Program-made: the position numbers and the translations under genes | The notes under the pieces: generated by a model | The model's input: only the letters and a program-made list of their open reading frames with translations | Database searches by the model: none | Told to the model about the DNA's origin: nothing | NCBI GenBank assembly: GCA_963693365.1 | Contig: CAVNZM010000001.1 | Span: 620,001 to 684,000, forward strand | DNA: 64,000 nucleotides | Direction of reading: 5' to 3' | From: Amoebidium appalachense | Taxonomy: Eukaryota > Ichthyosporea | Shown: positions 1 through 12,359 of the stretch, piece after piece | Position numbering within the stretch: the first letter of the stretch is position 1 | Layout of the letters: each line of letters opens with the position of its first letter

Positions 1-3000
1 CATCAACAACCTGGGCGACCCTTTTGTTGAGAGCAACTACGGCGTTCACTCACGACAGTTCGAGGTTAGGCTTCCATCACAGTAGCAAAACGCTGCTAAT
101 GGTTCATGTGACGGTGCGCCTGCATTCTTTTTACCTGTACCCTCATATAATGCAACTGGCTGTGCACCTGTATACATTCCACCTCTACCTCGTATCATCA
201 TTTATTTGCATGGAAAAACACATTAGATATGATCATTCTAACCTACAAGGAGATGATTTGCAAAGTGCACAATGTCATGCAAGAGTCGTATTCTTACGTC
301 AAAACAAATCTGCTGCGTGCTAACACTGGGGGGCAGGTTGGGGTGTTGCATTGGTTTGCCCGACTGTGGGAGATTGAGCTGGACGACTATTGGGGCTACA
401 TAACAAACTGTGGCACCGAGGGCAACCTGCACGGCATTCTGGTTGGCCGAGAGGTGCTGGCCGATGGTGTGCTCTATGCCTCGCGTGAGACGCACTACTC
501 CGGTGGGTCTATGTGTTTTGTGTGTTATGAGATCGTGGTGAATGCATTACATGAATTTTGTTCAAACCACTCTGCTTATATAACATTGAATCCTTCGCAC
601 CACTTGAGGCCGGCACGTTGTTCTAAGGGATTGGGGCCGTGTCACTGTATGCATTTTCTCTTTTGCCTATGTCTGTCTTTGTCTGATACCCCTGTATCAG
701 ACAAAGACAAAGTTATTTGTGTTCTAACGTGAGCATGAAATTGATAGGAGCCAACAAAAAGTGAACGTAAAAAATAAGCAAATTTATCTAATATCTCTGA
801 AGCAAAATTATCTAATGACTTTGTGTCAAGTTTCATAACTTTCCTTCAGCATTCGAGAGGTCCAGCCAACGACGATTTTCACGTTTTTTTTATATTCAAT
901 ATTCAGTGCAGTACATAACTTCACTCAAGCATTGCAGGGGTTCAGTGAAGACGATTTATTTCCTATCAAGCTGAATCCTCAACAGAGTCCGTAAATCCTG
1001 GCTGGGCAGACCGGTTAAGTCAGTTAGAATCAGTGTGAACAGGTGTAAGCACAGCTGTTTTTCTTCAAGAACAAAATGCACGAAGCGCCCGGGCTCCATC
1101 ACCATCATAGGCCAACGCAATAGTTTATGCACGAGAGTGCTTCTGCAGGGCCGACTGGAAGGGATGGGAGTGGGGGGTGGGGGGGAGGGGAGGGGGGTTG
1201 GGAAGAGGTACACTACGGCTGGAGTGTGGTCCGGGGAGGAGGGGGGAGGGGGAGGGGGGATAGGCTATTTTGTGCATGCTTTGTAAGTAGATTGAACCGA
1301 TTACCCATACATACTCTCGTAAAAGAAGATGCTGACGTTGGGGGTGGGGGGCAGTATTTAAAGCCGGCATGATGTACCGTATGCCCCTGGTCAAGGTGGC
1401 CACCCAGCTTACCGGAGAGATAGACCTGGAAGACTTCCGCACACAGCTTCTGGCCAACGCGGGGCGGCCAGCCATTGTCAATGTCAACATTGGCACGACG
1501 GTCAAGGGTGCCGTTGACGACCTAGACGGTGTCATTGCTACACTCAAAGCCTGTGGTTACAGCGAGGACCGCTTCTTCATCCATTGCGACGGCGCGCTTT
1601 TCGGGCTGATGCTTCCCTTTGTGAAGCAGGCAGCTCAGGTCAATTTCAAGAAGCCCATCGGGTCAGTCTCAGTTTCAGGCCACATGCCCCACGCCCTGCG
1701 GCGTCGTCATTACGCGACAGTGCCACATCAAGAAGCTGTCCCAGGAGATCGAGTACCTCAACAGCAAGGACGCAACCATTATGGGTAGCCGTAACGGCCA
1801 TGCACCACTGTACATGTGGTACACGCTCAATCGCAAGGGCTAAAGCGGTACAAGCCCCAATGCGCACAGGCATGCACACACAGAAACAAACAAACACGGA
1901 CACATGCATGCACACCTATACAAGCCTGATACAAGCGTAGCTTGACGTAATAGCCCACACGTCCCTGGACATGTGGTAGACCCCCCCCCCCCCCCCCCCT
2001 ATCCCCCGCCCGCTCCTTTCCCTACAGCCCCCCACACAGTATCTTTCCTAAGCAGCATTAATCGACCGATTTTCAATCAATAGGGTTCACTGCTGGGCCT
2101 TGCCATCGCACCACCAGCTATCTCGTTTCTCACCTTTAGCTTACTTTAGTTCTTGGTGAAGTTAACTGTGTGCCCTGCAGGCATCCGCAAGGACGTGCAG
2201 AAGTGCATCCGTAACTCGCATCTGCTGAAAGACCTGCTCGCTGATGCCGGCATCGGGTAGGTGTCACCTGGAAGGTGTGATTTGGATGTCACATGTGGAA
2301 GCAAATAAGTAAATTCTGTAGGATGGTTTCTATTTAAACCTTGAAGGGTAATCTAATTATGTAGTGAACCAAACACCTCTGAATACACAATAGAATACAT
2401 GCATCTGAATTCACACATTTGAGCTCAAATATATACGAATTTACACAGCTGAACGTATTCAAAGGACGAATAGGGGAGGCATACTGGGTTCGTGTGGTTC
2501 TTGAGATGCCAGTGGAATGCTGATGCGGGTGGCTGCAGGGTGATGCTTAACGAACTCAGCAACACATTAGTCTTTGAGCGCCCCGAGGAGACGGCCTTTG
2601 TACGCAAGTGGCAGCTAGCCTGCGAGGTGGGTTATGGTTGGTGCATTGAGTGTGCAAACATTGAGTACTGCTGCATGAGTGGTTCCTTGCTGCCTGCATA
2701 TTATGGCATGGTTGGTCCCTGGTGTGAACCACATCGTTGCTGCAATGGTGTGAACCGCTACTCCATGTTTGGTGTGTAACATAGCATATGTTATATGCTA
2801 GTGAGGCCTGCAATGCTCCTTGGTTATATACATTGTATGCTAATATAATAGTGGGGCCTGGTTATAGGTGTTGTATGCCAGTGAGGCATGTAATGCTTTT
2901 GGGTTAGTGAAGTTTGCAAGTGCAAAGGACACAATGAAGCAATATATATCAGGACAGGCTTTCTACACGAAGCTCGTTTGTTTGGCGTAGCTATTGACAG

Positions 3001-3195
3001 GCAGTGCAGGGGCCCATAGCTCACGCTGTGGTAATGCCTAACGTTAACCCCGACAAGCTGGAGCTGTTTGTACAAGACTACGTGGAATCACGCGATCGTG
3101 TGGCTGCCAAAAACGGCTATGCACAGCCCCACAACATCTGCGTTGCCTCCCACATCGGCAAGGTGCACTGTCGCTGCACAAGCTGCAGAACATAA
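1..3195 (+). pseudogene. Plant-type serine/histidine decarboxylase (PLP group II), 3' part, broken
   Basis: Six exons can be read: 1-64, 337-502, 1355-1847, 2181-2256, 2539-2626 and 3010-3195. Each junction has GT/AG and the phases agree. The translation follows plant serine decarboxylase (a histidine-decarboxylase-like, PLP-dependent cytosolic enzyme making ethanolamine from serine) almost without a gap: INNLGDPF, then [16 protein letters not shown] in exon 2, [13 protein letters not shown] and HCDGALFG in exon 3, [14 protein letters not shown] in exon 5. The 5' part lies outside the window. Two lesions are seen. After SVSVSGH (1683) about 11 nt are missing, which removes the Schiff-base lysine and following residues of the family motif GHKFxG and shifts the frame. 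Downstream, in the frame that otherwise fits the family, TAA at 1841-1843 stands where a Tyr codon is expected. Exons after the lesions remain well conserved, so the decay looks recent. Sequencing error at both sites is the alternative. The substrate, serine or histidine, cannot be decided from sequence alone. Confidence 0.9.
674..709. repeat. Perfect 15-bp inverted repeat in intron 2 of the decarboxylase gene
   Basis: Bases 674-688 and 695-709 are perfect reverse complements separated by the 6-base loop CCCCTG. It lies in the 850-base intron between exons 2 and 3. It could be the remnant of a small palindromic insertion or a cruciform/hairpin. No partner copy was noticed elsewhere in the window. 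Confidence 0.9.
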
Positions 3196-3767
3196 GAATG
3201 CCTGTGGTTGGCCTCTGCTGGGGATTACCGTGCCTAGGCATTTGTTCTTTGTGTAAGTATAAGACCTTGTCTTGCTTGTCGGCAAATTGATGTGTTTTTA
3301 TGGAACCCTGTAGTGCTCATTGGTTACTAGTGGTTAGGTCACTTGTGTGCGTACGGAACTTTCTAGGGCTGGTCGGTGTAGATTTGATGGTATGGAATCT
3401 TGTAGTGCTGTTGCTTATTGGTGGTTGGAGTGGGATGCCATACAGTGATTGCTCCACCTCCAACAATGTGTATGGAATAAGTCGATCAGGAAGTTAAACC
3501 ACGCTGGCAGTCCATACTAGTTTAACGGCAAGTATCTTTTCCATTAGCAACTTGTTATTAAATTGGTGAAGGTAAATTCAATGGGTGTGATGTAACGGGT
3601 GTGGCATCTATGTGAATATATGTAGGCCTGGGCGTGGCCGCCATCAGATGCAACTAGAGTCTACAAGTCCAGACACCGAGAAGCTGGAATCTGAAAGCTG
3701 GGTAATAGAAGTCTGCAGCGTCATTCGCAACCCCCCCCCCCCCCCCCCTCCCCCCTCCTCCTCCCCC

Positions 3768-3977
3768 TGTTGTTTTGTACGGGTCTAAGGGAGCACAGTG
3801 CACAGAGGTGTCATGTAAACACGACCAACACAATAAAGAGAGGGCAATCGGAGGTGCTCACGACACATGAAAGATATCAAACAACAACTGATCCTTTATT
3901 GTGCTCTCGGTTCTTTTTTGTACTTGCAACTTATCATCTTATCTCAACTAAAGGGGGAGAACCAATCGGTTCTATCC
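3768..3977 (-). mobile_element. Solo LTR, family C
   Basis: About 210 bp matching, in reverse complement, the segment at 22753-22962. The termini are TGTTGTTTTG at 3768 and GGTTCTATC at about 3977, that is a TGATAGAACC...AAAACAACA LTR in minus orientation. No internal retrotransposon sequence accompanies it, and no target duplication is visible because its left neighbour is a poly-C tract. It abuts the truncated 5' end of the LINE at about 3978. Confidence 0.75.
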
Positions 3978-4851
3978 TGCACGGGGTGTACCACACTGCA
4001 TTGGTGTTCTGTTAGAAGCACTCTTGTCTCAAACCTATGGTAGAGCTGTGGTTAATGGGCATCCTTCATATGGTTTTGCTCGTACTAGAGGTCTCTTGCA
4101 GGGTTCGTTGCTTAGCCCCTTTTTATTTAACCTATTTATAGATGATTTGGCTGTCAAAATTTACGCTGAAATCGATGACCCTATTAATAACTTTCCGCCT
4201 GCACTTCTCTATGCTGATGATCTGTCCCTCCTTGCCCGTACCCCTAGACGCCTGCAAAGATTGTTCGATGTAGTGTCAGAGTGGTGCAAGGCAAACCTTA
4301 TGATCCTTAACATAGACAAATGTGGTGTTCTTGTACCTGATATAGCCAACAATTTACACACATTTACATTATCATCTAAACCTGTCCCTATAGTTCCAGA
4401 ATACAAATATCTTGGTGTTCCGGTTGATTCTGTTGGTGTTATGTTTCCCCATATGGTCGAAAAGAGGGTAGAGTTGGCTCGTAAGCGGTTAGCTTTCTTC
4501 TCGGCTAATATTTTTAAAGACACACCCCTCCATCCTTCTATTAGACTTACATTTATTCGCACTTTTGTCTTCCCGGCATGTGAATATGGTTTACCCCTTC
4601 TCGCCGCTTGGATCAAGAAAGAGAGAACTAGAGCGCTTAAACCATTGGCAAATTTCCTTGAAGCAGAAGTTGCCTCCTTTCTATCTAACAACTGTTGTAA
4701 ACCTGGGCCTGTAACGCTCTCGATATATGGTCTGGTCCCAATAGCTGCTAGAGTATCCTATCTCGCGCTGAAATTCAATAAGCACATAAGCCGCTTAAAG
4801 AAGTATCTGCCTTCCCACCCTCTCTTCTCTATCCGACCTGTCCCCTCCTCA

Positions 4852-5441
4852 GGGGGGGCGGGTTGGTGCAATGGTAAGATCTCTGCGTGTCAAGCTCAAA
4901 GTCGCAGGATCGATCCTGGTTACTTCCGATTTTTTCTGCTCGACGGTCCACCGGTCTGGCCGCCCCCTAGAAGCCATCACCCCAGACCACGTCAAAGCAG
5001 CACCACCAATTTGTTATCACCCGGCCGTAAGACATGACGTCATGAACAGCACCGGCCCTCTGACGTCGACGGCGCGCCGCTTGGGCATCCCGGCCCAACG
5101 TTCAAGTGGGAGACCAATCCGAGTCACCGGCCACGGTTCGGGTCAGCGTCCTGGGCATGGGGTCTTCCCTTTCAAGTCTTTATGTTTGTGTATGTGTCCC
5201 GGGTCGCTCCCGGCTGGTGTTGTTAAAGTGAGCTGTGCTCATTTCCCCACTAGCGTTGCTGCGGTTAGAACCGTGGGATAAGGCGTAACTAAAAATAGTG
5301 CCAGTTGGGGTCAATTAGAATCCTGACTTATGAGTGTGCTATACAGTACGATCAGTGTCTAGGCGGAAGACGGTAAGCTCCCCTGAGGCAGTGCCTCGCC
5401 GGGAGTGAAACGGGATAAAATAAAAAAAAAAAAAAAAAAAA
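4852..5441 (+). mobile_element. tRNA-derived SINE with 13-bp target-site duplication
   Basis: A 590-bp insertion bounded by the perfect direct repeat TGTCCCCTCCTCA at 4839-4851 and 5442-5454. It begins with a tRNA-like head carrying RNA polymerase III boxes, continues with an unrelated body, and ends in TAAAATAAA followed by a pure A tract. Insertion inside the LINE ORF shows it is younger than the LINE. The tail (CCGGGAGTGAAACGGGATAA then A) may be shared with the LINE that mobilises it, but that partner is not visible here. Confidence 0.92.
4864..4916 (+). promoter_or_regulatory. RNA polymerase III A and B boxes of the SINE head
   Basis: TGGTGCAATGG at 4864-4874 fits the A box and GGATCGATCC at 4907-4916 fits the B box (GGTTCGANNCC). 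The spacing of about 33 bases is usual for tRNA genes. The tRNA fold is imperfect, so this is a promoter relic and not a functional tRNA gene. Confidence 0.7.
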
Positions 5442-6095
5442 TGTCCCCTCCTCACCTCTCCCCTCTTTCCTCCCCTCTCTCTCCCCTTCTCCCCTGGGCA
5501 CAAATACAAATAAACCCCGCAATAGTGTGTGTGTGACTTTGGACTGCCACTTACTTATTAAACATGTACACAATGACAAGATAATCACGCAATATAACAA
5601 ATGGAAAAAGATACCACACGACACTAGACCCGATGAAAGCATACACCTTGAAAAACTAAGCATTATGTCTCGTTTTATATATACTGACCGCCTCAACCAT
5701 ATTGCCAAATATGGCACTCGCAAATGTATAACTCCTAAATACATATTACCTTCCTGTAGAACTGGTCTTTCTCTAGCTGATGGTATTATTGATCAATTAC
5801 CACGCTTTTACTGTACACGTGCTATACAGTGGAGATCTAATAAGTATAAGGTGGCATCATTTGCATGCCCAAACAACACACACACACACGTTTTTAACCG
5901 GTCATGTATCTCCAAATGTAGTTTGATAGACCACATAATACCGCAACACACACACGTCACATTCACAACAGACACCCAGAAAGATAGCCTACCTGTAAAT
6001 TACAACATCCTTGATTTTATACTAAACACGCGTAACTACGACCTGTTTATTAGATGTATTGATTGGCTTGAGAAACACATCACTACAAAATTACG

Positions 6096-6204
<109 letters not shown>

Positions 6205-6281
6205 CCAGCTGATACCGAGTGTCCCAGGGGAGCCCCTTAAAAAAAAAAACAAAAAAAAAACAAAACAAAAAAAAAAAAAAA

Positions 6282-7260
6282 CGGGGAACCCCAACTATTT
6301 GATTTCTCCTTGTAGTCTTTATGGTGTCTCGTAGAGAAAGTAAACCCTGATATATAGTCATCACCCGACATCTATGTACGTGATCATGATATACCGCTGA
6401 GGGGATATTCCGAGCAAACCCCCCCCCCCCCCCCCCCCCCATACCTGAGACTGGTTTCTCTTTGCCTCGAGTAAACAGCGTAAACCCCCGGTTCTATCAG
6501 ATGATAGAAAAACACATTCCAACAGAGCATACGCATTCCAACTTCAGACCTAACTAAAGTTTAGAAACTCTTACTTAAATAATTTAAGTAATTATATATC
6601 TTGTCACTACTAATACACACATATATTTATACTCGTCTCTATAAAGAAACTCATTTAAATACATACATTTCCTCAGCCTGCTTACGTTTGAATACATGGG
6701 CGGGTCCGGACATACGTTTGATTGGCTGGTAGGCCAGGCATCAATCGCCAGAGGAGGGGTAAAATCAATTAGAGCCAAATGATTACATATGGGATTTCCA
6801 TCGTTTTGTACCGTGTGTGCCTCAAGCTGCAAGGCGCACACTGAACCACAGGCAGCTGAAGAAGCTTATTTATATAGTGCCGGTTCTTGCTGCAAAAGCC
6901 AATAGCTTTACAGGTTACCGTAGCTCATGATAAAGAACCACTTAGGTAGCGACTTAGCCCAGCTTGGCGGCTGCCGGGGCCGCCGTCAGCCCGCCGAGCC
7001 CGGCCGCCGCCTATAGGGAGCGCCTACTTGACTGATCGTTTTGCCGTACTGAAAGCTGCTTTAAAAGCAGCGCCAACTGTCAAATTGACATAGCTTTACA
7101 ATAGTATAAACAAAAAAGTTATTTTTCTTCATGTAAATAACGTTTTTGTTGTTGTTATATTGGGTCTGTAACTTAGGGTTGCTTCAGCCCAGTGGCGGCC
7201 CTTACATTCTCTCGCACCCCCTCTAAAACCAAATGTCCCTTCACTGGTTACACCCTCGTT

Positions 7261-7311
<51 letters not shown>

Positions 7312-8096
7312 CCGCCGCCGCCGCCGCTGCAAACGAAAATTTCGAGGGGGGGGGGGGTTTGAATGCGGAACACGGTACGAGGGGGGGGGGGATTTTTTTT
7401 GGTGGGGGGGGGGGGGGGGGGGAACGAAAGTTCGAGGGGCGGGGGGGGGGGGGGGAACGAGGGGGGAGGGGGGGGGGTTTGAATGCGGAACACGGTACGA
7501 GGGGGGGGGGGGGGGGGTTTGTGGGGGGTGGGGCCGGGGGGGGGGGGGGGGGGGGGGGAATCCGAGTCTGCAGTGTGCTTGCCATTAGTGTCATTATTAA
7601 TTAAACAGCTGCAGCATGTGAAAGTGACCTGCAATCACTTCTACACATTAATATTATGGTATTTTGACTACGCGTAATGATATCATAGGTATTAACAAGG
7701 CGAATGTCGCATGCATGGATGTAGTGTGTGCTTGACATGTATGTGGTTGCGTGTGTGCATGTGTGGTATATTATACCGGATATCTAGTATGGATGTACAC
7801 AGGTTGAGATATACGCGCGTGTGTACATGTATATATACCACTGTGTTTGATCTTAGGTAGGCCAGTATGCATGTCCCCCCCCAGTCTTGTGCACATGAGC
7901 ATGGAATTAGACATATGTGCACGTGCAGCTTGCATGATTATTCATGGGAAAACAGATATAATAGCCGCATGGGACCGACACGTAGTAGAGGAACCATGAG
8001 CGTTTATGTCAGAGTTTTGTCATGGGATAATTAAAATTTTCAGAGGGGCCCGAAGTGGAAGCTCCGTGTGTTGCCATGTGTGTGTGTGTGTCACAC

Positions 8097-8146
<50 letters not shown>

Positions 8147-8165
8147 TGTGTGTTTGTGCGTGTGT

Positions 8166-8196
<31 letters not shown>

Positions 8197-9710
8197 GGAG
8201 GGACTGTGCAAGGGTAGCCTGACTTCTATGAAATACTAATAACGCATCAAGCTACCAGCCAAGCTTGTGTGTTCACGTTTTATAATTATATGGGGTACCG
8301 CGGCCCGATGCTGGAATACATGCCATGGGATTTTTAAATTTGAAATGTGCCAGGATGGAGGGGCGAGGGGAGGGGGGGGGGGGGGGGAGTAGTAAATATC
8401 GACGTCCCCCCCCTCCCCCCCCCCCCCCCCCCTTCTTTGAGGGGTGGTACTGGTAACTATCCCCCCCCCCCCCCCCCCCCCTCCCCCTCCCCCTCCCATC
8501 AGCAGCACCGTGGGTCCCCCCCCCCCACCCCCCACCCCCTGCCCCCCGCCTGGGTATTAAATCTGGTGAAAGTATGTGTTTGTGTGTGTACGCGCGATGG
8601 CCATGGGGAGCCTGGTTGCGAGTCCCTCCCAGGCCTGCGAAGGGAGTGAGGGGACCCCGGGGGGGGAGGGGAGGGGAAGGGGGGGGGGGGGGGGGGGGGG
8701 GGGAGGGGGGGGGGGGGGGAGGGGCTGCTCTCTTGTGACTGTATGTGCCACGCCTGAGTTTCAGGTGATCAAAGAGTCCTGTTCGAGCAATAGGCTCCAA
8801 TGTTACGGTTTTTGGGGTATACTATGATGTTAACGGTTACCACTGCTAAATCATAGCACTACTGTTATATGATCACCGGGTTATCTAATTACAAATATAG
8901 TCATATGCATGGTGGCCTGGGGGGTGGGGCCCCGGGAGGAGGGGGAAGGGGGGGGGGGGGGGGGGGGGGGGGGGGGGCTAAGGGGGAGGGGGACCCAACA
9001 GACCACCTGTTCGAAGGGGAGGGTTCAAAGGGGAGGGGTGGGGGGTGGGGGAGTGGGGGGGAGATAAAAACTACAACTGGAGTCCCCCCAACCCCGGGGT
9101 TCATGATCAGAATCAAGAACACACCCTCAGTGCTGTCTGATTACTATACCATATAACACAGGCCTGCGCGGCTACAGGACCACAGCGAAGTCGATTCAGT
9201 TTATAAATTCCTACTAAATTTGGTTGTTTTATACACCTTTCTCAACATCCACGACGTGAGACCAAAAGAGTACCGACCACATTATACGTAGGTATTCAGC
9301 AGACCTGCTGATCATGGTATTGTATCTGTTAAATTATAATAAAGAGGAATGCTGCAGATGCTGTGTGCATACTAATAATAATAATGATGACTGTCTAATA
9401 ACATCCAGTCCAAAGAATTGCTAACGGCAGTATTTCGCCGGCACCTGTATATGTGCCATATGCATCGCGCAGGCAGACGTGTGCACGTGTATGTGCACAA
9501 CCAATATGATGACTGTACACCTGATGTATGTCCATGCATGTACATGTGTGTGCACGCCGCATGATCATGATGCCACAGTGCAACAAACCCGTCCATAATG
9601 ATGCCACGCTGCAGTATTGTTCATGTGGCACATGTAGTATTGGGCACTATGCTCGCTCGCCCACGTGACTGGCAATGATTCAGGTTGCGCGCATGCAAGG
9701 GATTCTTGAC
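6282..9710. other. Gene-free stretch with long poly-C/poly-G and (TG)n tracts
   Basis: No supported gene was found. The main contents are poly-C at 6419-6440, a 50-base poly-C at 7261-7310 followed by (GCC)n and poly-G blocks to about 7558, (TG)n at 8098-8180 ending in poly-G, alternating C- and G-runs at 8360-8735, and poly-G at 8950-8985. The open frames here encode polyproline, polyglycine or Cys-Val repeats only. G-runs of this length could form quadruplexes; their exact lengths are likely unreliable in the assembly. Confidence 0.8.
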
Positions 9711-9713
9711 TTC

Positions 9714-9900
9714 TATTCTAGGCATGTGTCACGATATAAGATGAAAATAAAAATCCTAAATCCAGATAATGGTAAATTGTCAAAAATACGGAAAAATGTC
9801 AAAAATCTGGAAAAATGTCAAAAATCTGGAAAAATGTCATTTTTTTAATTTTTAGCAGATCATAATTGGAATTTTATGGACTTAATATTAATCTTAACTG
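9714..9900 (+). repeat. Repeat flanking the LSU rRNA on the left
   Basis: TATTCTAGGC followed by GTCACGATATAAGATG and a run of short units of the type AAAATGTCAAAAATCTGG. The same start recurs at 11635 directly after the rRNA, so the rRNA fragment is bracketed by two copies in direct orientation. Confidence 0.7.
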
Positions 9901-9959
9901 TAAGCTAGGAATCCAGTACTATGTTCCTAGTACTCTAAGAATAGGAAAGAATAATTGAA

Positions 9960-11625
9960 AATAAAGGCTTTGGAAGAAGACCAAGGCTCTAACGAGAAGC
10001 GCCGTATCAGGACACGAAAGGTCAGCGAATATAAGTATCAAGCAATTGGTAATAAAGCTGGATCGCGCAAAGGAAACGTAGTGCTAGTCCCGTTGACAGG
10101 ACTTGGCCCCAGAACTAATGAGGAACGAAACAACGGAGTATCATTAGAGACAGAAATCAACAGAGATCCCGAAAGTAGTGGCGAACGAAATCGGATTATC
10201 CCACGTTTAATGGATAGGTTCTGAGGAATCCATAGAGGGTAACTAGTCTAGACCCTGCATTCAGATCCCTAATCCAGTCCATCGGGGTGTTCATTAATTT
10301 ACACCCCTGATTGATGACGTACGATGAGTAGGTTGCGTGATGAGCGTTACTGAAGAGGAGGACCTCCTTCAAAGGATAAGAGTAGTTAGAGACCGATAGT
10401 GAACAAAGTAGCGTGAGCGAAAGGATGAAAGAGAACCCAATCGGGGATTGAAATAGAACTGAAATTCAAAGCTTAAGAGCAGTAGGAGTTCCATAAGGAT
10501 GACTACGTACCTTTTGCATAATGGGTCTACGAGTATATAGTGTTAGCGAGGTTAATTCGAGAGATGTAGCCGAAGCGAAAGCGATTCAGAGTTAGCATTA
10601 TATGACCCGAAACGGGATGATCTAAGCGTGTTCAAGTGGATACTTGAGTAATATCGAGTTGAAGGCTGAACCAGTTTACGTGGCAATGTAATTGGATGAA
10701 ATGCGCTTAGGGGTGAAAGGCTAATCAAATTCCGTAATAGCTGGTTTTCCGCGAAACATATTGAAGTATGACGGTTCCGGGATTGTAATAAATGAAATCC
10801 CCAATATTCATCATGAAAGGTAAAGCACTGCAAGGATTCGAAAGACGTTCTGTAATAGAATGTAGGGTGGAGTGAAATCCATACCTAATCTAAGCAAACT
10901 CAGAATTAGCATGATGGAGAGAACTAGTCGGACTGTAAGCGATAAGGTTTATAGTCAAGAGGGAAAGAGCCCTGATCAAAAGCTAAGGTCTCAAAGTGGA
11001 ATTAAGTGTGAAAGGAAGTTTCAATGCGGAGATAACAAGAAAGTAGGCTTGGAAACAGCCATCTTTGAAAGAAAACGTAACAGTTCATTGAATAATTATG
11101 CAATAGCCTAGTTCTAAACAAGCTTAGTTATTGCTAACGCATTGAAGCACCGAAGATTTCGGAGGCTAAATTCCAGCACCGAAGCTTTGAACTTAGAGAT
11201 ATTATGCTCTGAGTGGTAGCGGAAGAATCTGAATTTATTGAATCGATCTGAAAAGATCATAGTCAATTACTTTCATCGCAAGATAAATCTTTGACTCGTG
11301 TCTTTACTGACACACTTTGGAATTCAGATGACAAAATGTAGACATGAGTAAACAAAAGTCAGTGGATTGGAAGTCTGATACGTTGAGATTAGATGGAAGA
11401 TCTGTGACACTGACTCGCCGAAAGTCCTAGGTTTTCTGCGTCCAGATAGACTGCGCAGAGTGCAACAGCTCCTAAGAGAAAAGCGAAAGCTGTACTCGAT
11501 GGATTAACTAGAATGACAAGAGAATCGCAATGGCATTTAGGGTATCACTACTCTAATGACAATGGTTTCGTATTCAGGAAACAATTCTAGTATATAGACT
11601 GTACTTAATCTGACACCAGGCCCCC
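9960..11625 (+). rRNA. rnl: Mitochondrial-type LSU (23S-like) rRNA, 5' portion
   Basis: The order of conserved blocks follows bacterial/mitochondrial 23S rRNA. GATCCCGAAAGTAGTGGCGA is seen at about 10165 (domain I), GTGAACAAAGTAGCGTGAGC near 10400, ACCTTTTGCATAATGGGTC at 10509, GGTGAAAGGCTAATCAAA at about 10713, TAATAGCTGGTTTTCCGCG at about 10737, AACAGCCATCTTTGAAAG at about 11054, and GACTGTACTTAATCTGACAC at about 11598. Its 3' end corresponds to roughly 1.6 kb of the E. coli molecule, so the peptidyl-transferase domains are missing. The sequence stops at a direct repeat of its own left flank. Either the gene is fragmented, as known in some mitochondria, or this is a truncated nuclear copy. 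Open frames inside it are not proteins. Confidence 0.9.
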
Positions 11626-11634
11626 TCCTCCCTT

Positions 11635-12100
11635 CTTCTATTCTAGGCTTCTGTCACGATATAAGATGGAATTTCCAATCCTAAATACAGAAAATGGCAA
11701 ATTTCCGGAAAATCATCAAAATCTGGAAAATTGTCAAAAATCTGGAAAATGTCAAATTTCGGGAGTGACGACCTTGAGATTTGTAATTATAGCAGATCAT
11801 ATTTAGGATTTTATAAGAATCTTAAATTGTAATTAACCTATTTATAAGGGAAAATAAGGGTAAATAATTTAAAAATCCTAAATACAGAAAATGGTAAAAT
11901 CGATTTTTCGGAGTGACGATCTTGGAAATTGTAATTTTAGTATGCCGTATTTTGGAATTTATAAGAATCTTAAAGAGGTATTAACTGATTTATAAGGTAA
12001 AATAAGGGGAAATAGTTTAAGATTAGGGGTACAGAAGATATCGAAATGTCAATTTTCGGGAGTGACGATCTGGAAAATTGTAATTTTAGCTGAGCAGGAA
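11635..12100 (+). repeat. Right flanking repeat with about 150-bp internal units
   Basis: It starts like the left flank (TTCTAGGC, GTCACGATATAAGATGG). It then contains three diverged units around GGGAGTGACGA, TTGTAATTTTAGC and ATAAGAATCTTAA at about 11760, 11918 and 12058. No coding potential is seen. Confidence 0.65.
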
Positions 12101-12102
12101 TT

Positions 12103-12138
12103 GGGTACCTACGGAAGCCTATGGAACTTTCGCGGTGC
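12103..12138 (+). repeat. GC cluster, copy 1
   Basis: GGGTACCTACGG, AAGCCTATGG, then AACTTTCGCGGTGC. A GC-rich island in A+T-rich DNA, identical over its length to the copy at 12590. Confidence 0.9.
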
Positions 12139-12359
12139 TCCAAATTATGGATTTTATATGATTCTTAAGGCAAAAAAGAAGAAAGTAAGGAAGTACTATG
12201 TTATAGTACTTAATTCTTAGGAAATTTTAAAAGTAGGGGCGAGTTGCAAGTCCTAGAGCATAAGTTTCTTAGCGATAAGGCTCTTTAGAGACTCTCACAA
12301 TCAACTTGTCGATCGTAGGGATAAAAGCATAAGACTTTTATCTTAGTGAGAAAGCTCGA

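Noticed and set aside
1035-1286. Small ORF inside intron 2 of the decarboxylase
   Set aside because: It is glycine-rich translation of a GGGA tract within an intron defined by flanking exons in phase.
7233-9156. Polyglycine and polyproline reading frames
   Set aside because: They are products of homopolymer tracts with no start context, splice support or motif.
9955-11111. Open frames of 80-93 codons
   Set aside because: They lie wholly inside conserved LSU rRNA blocks.
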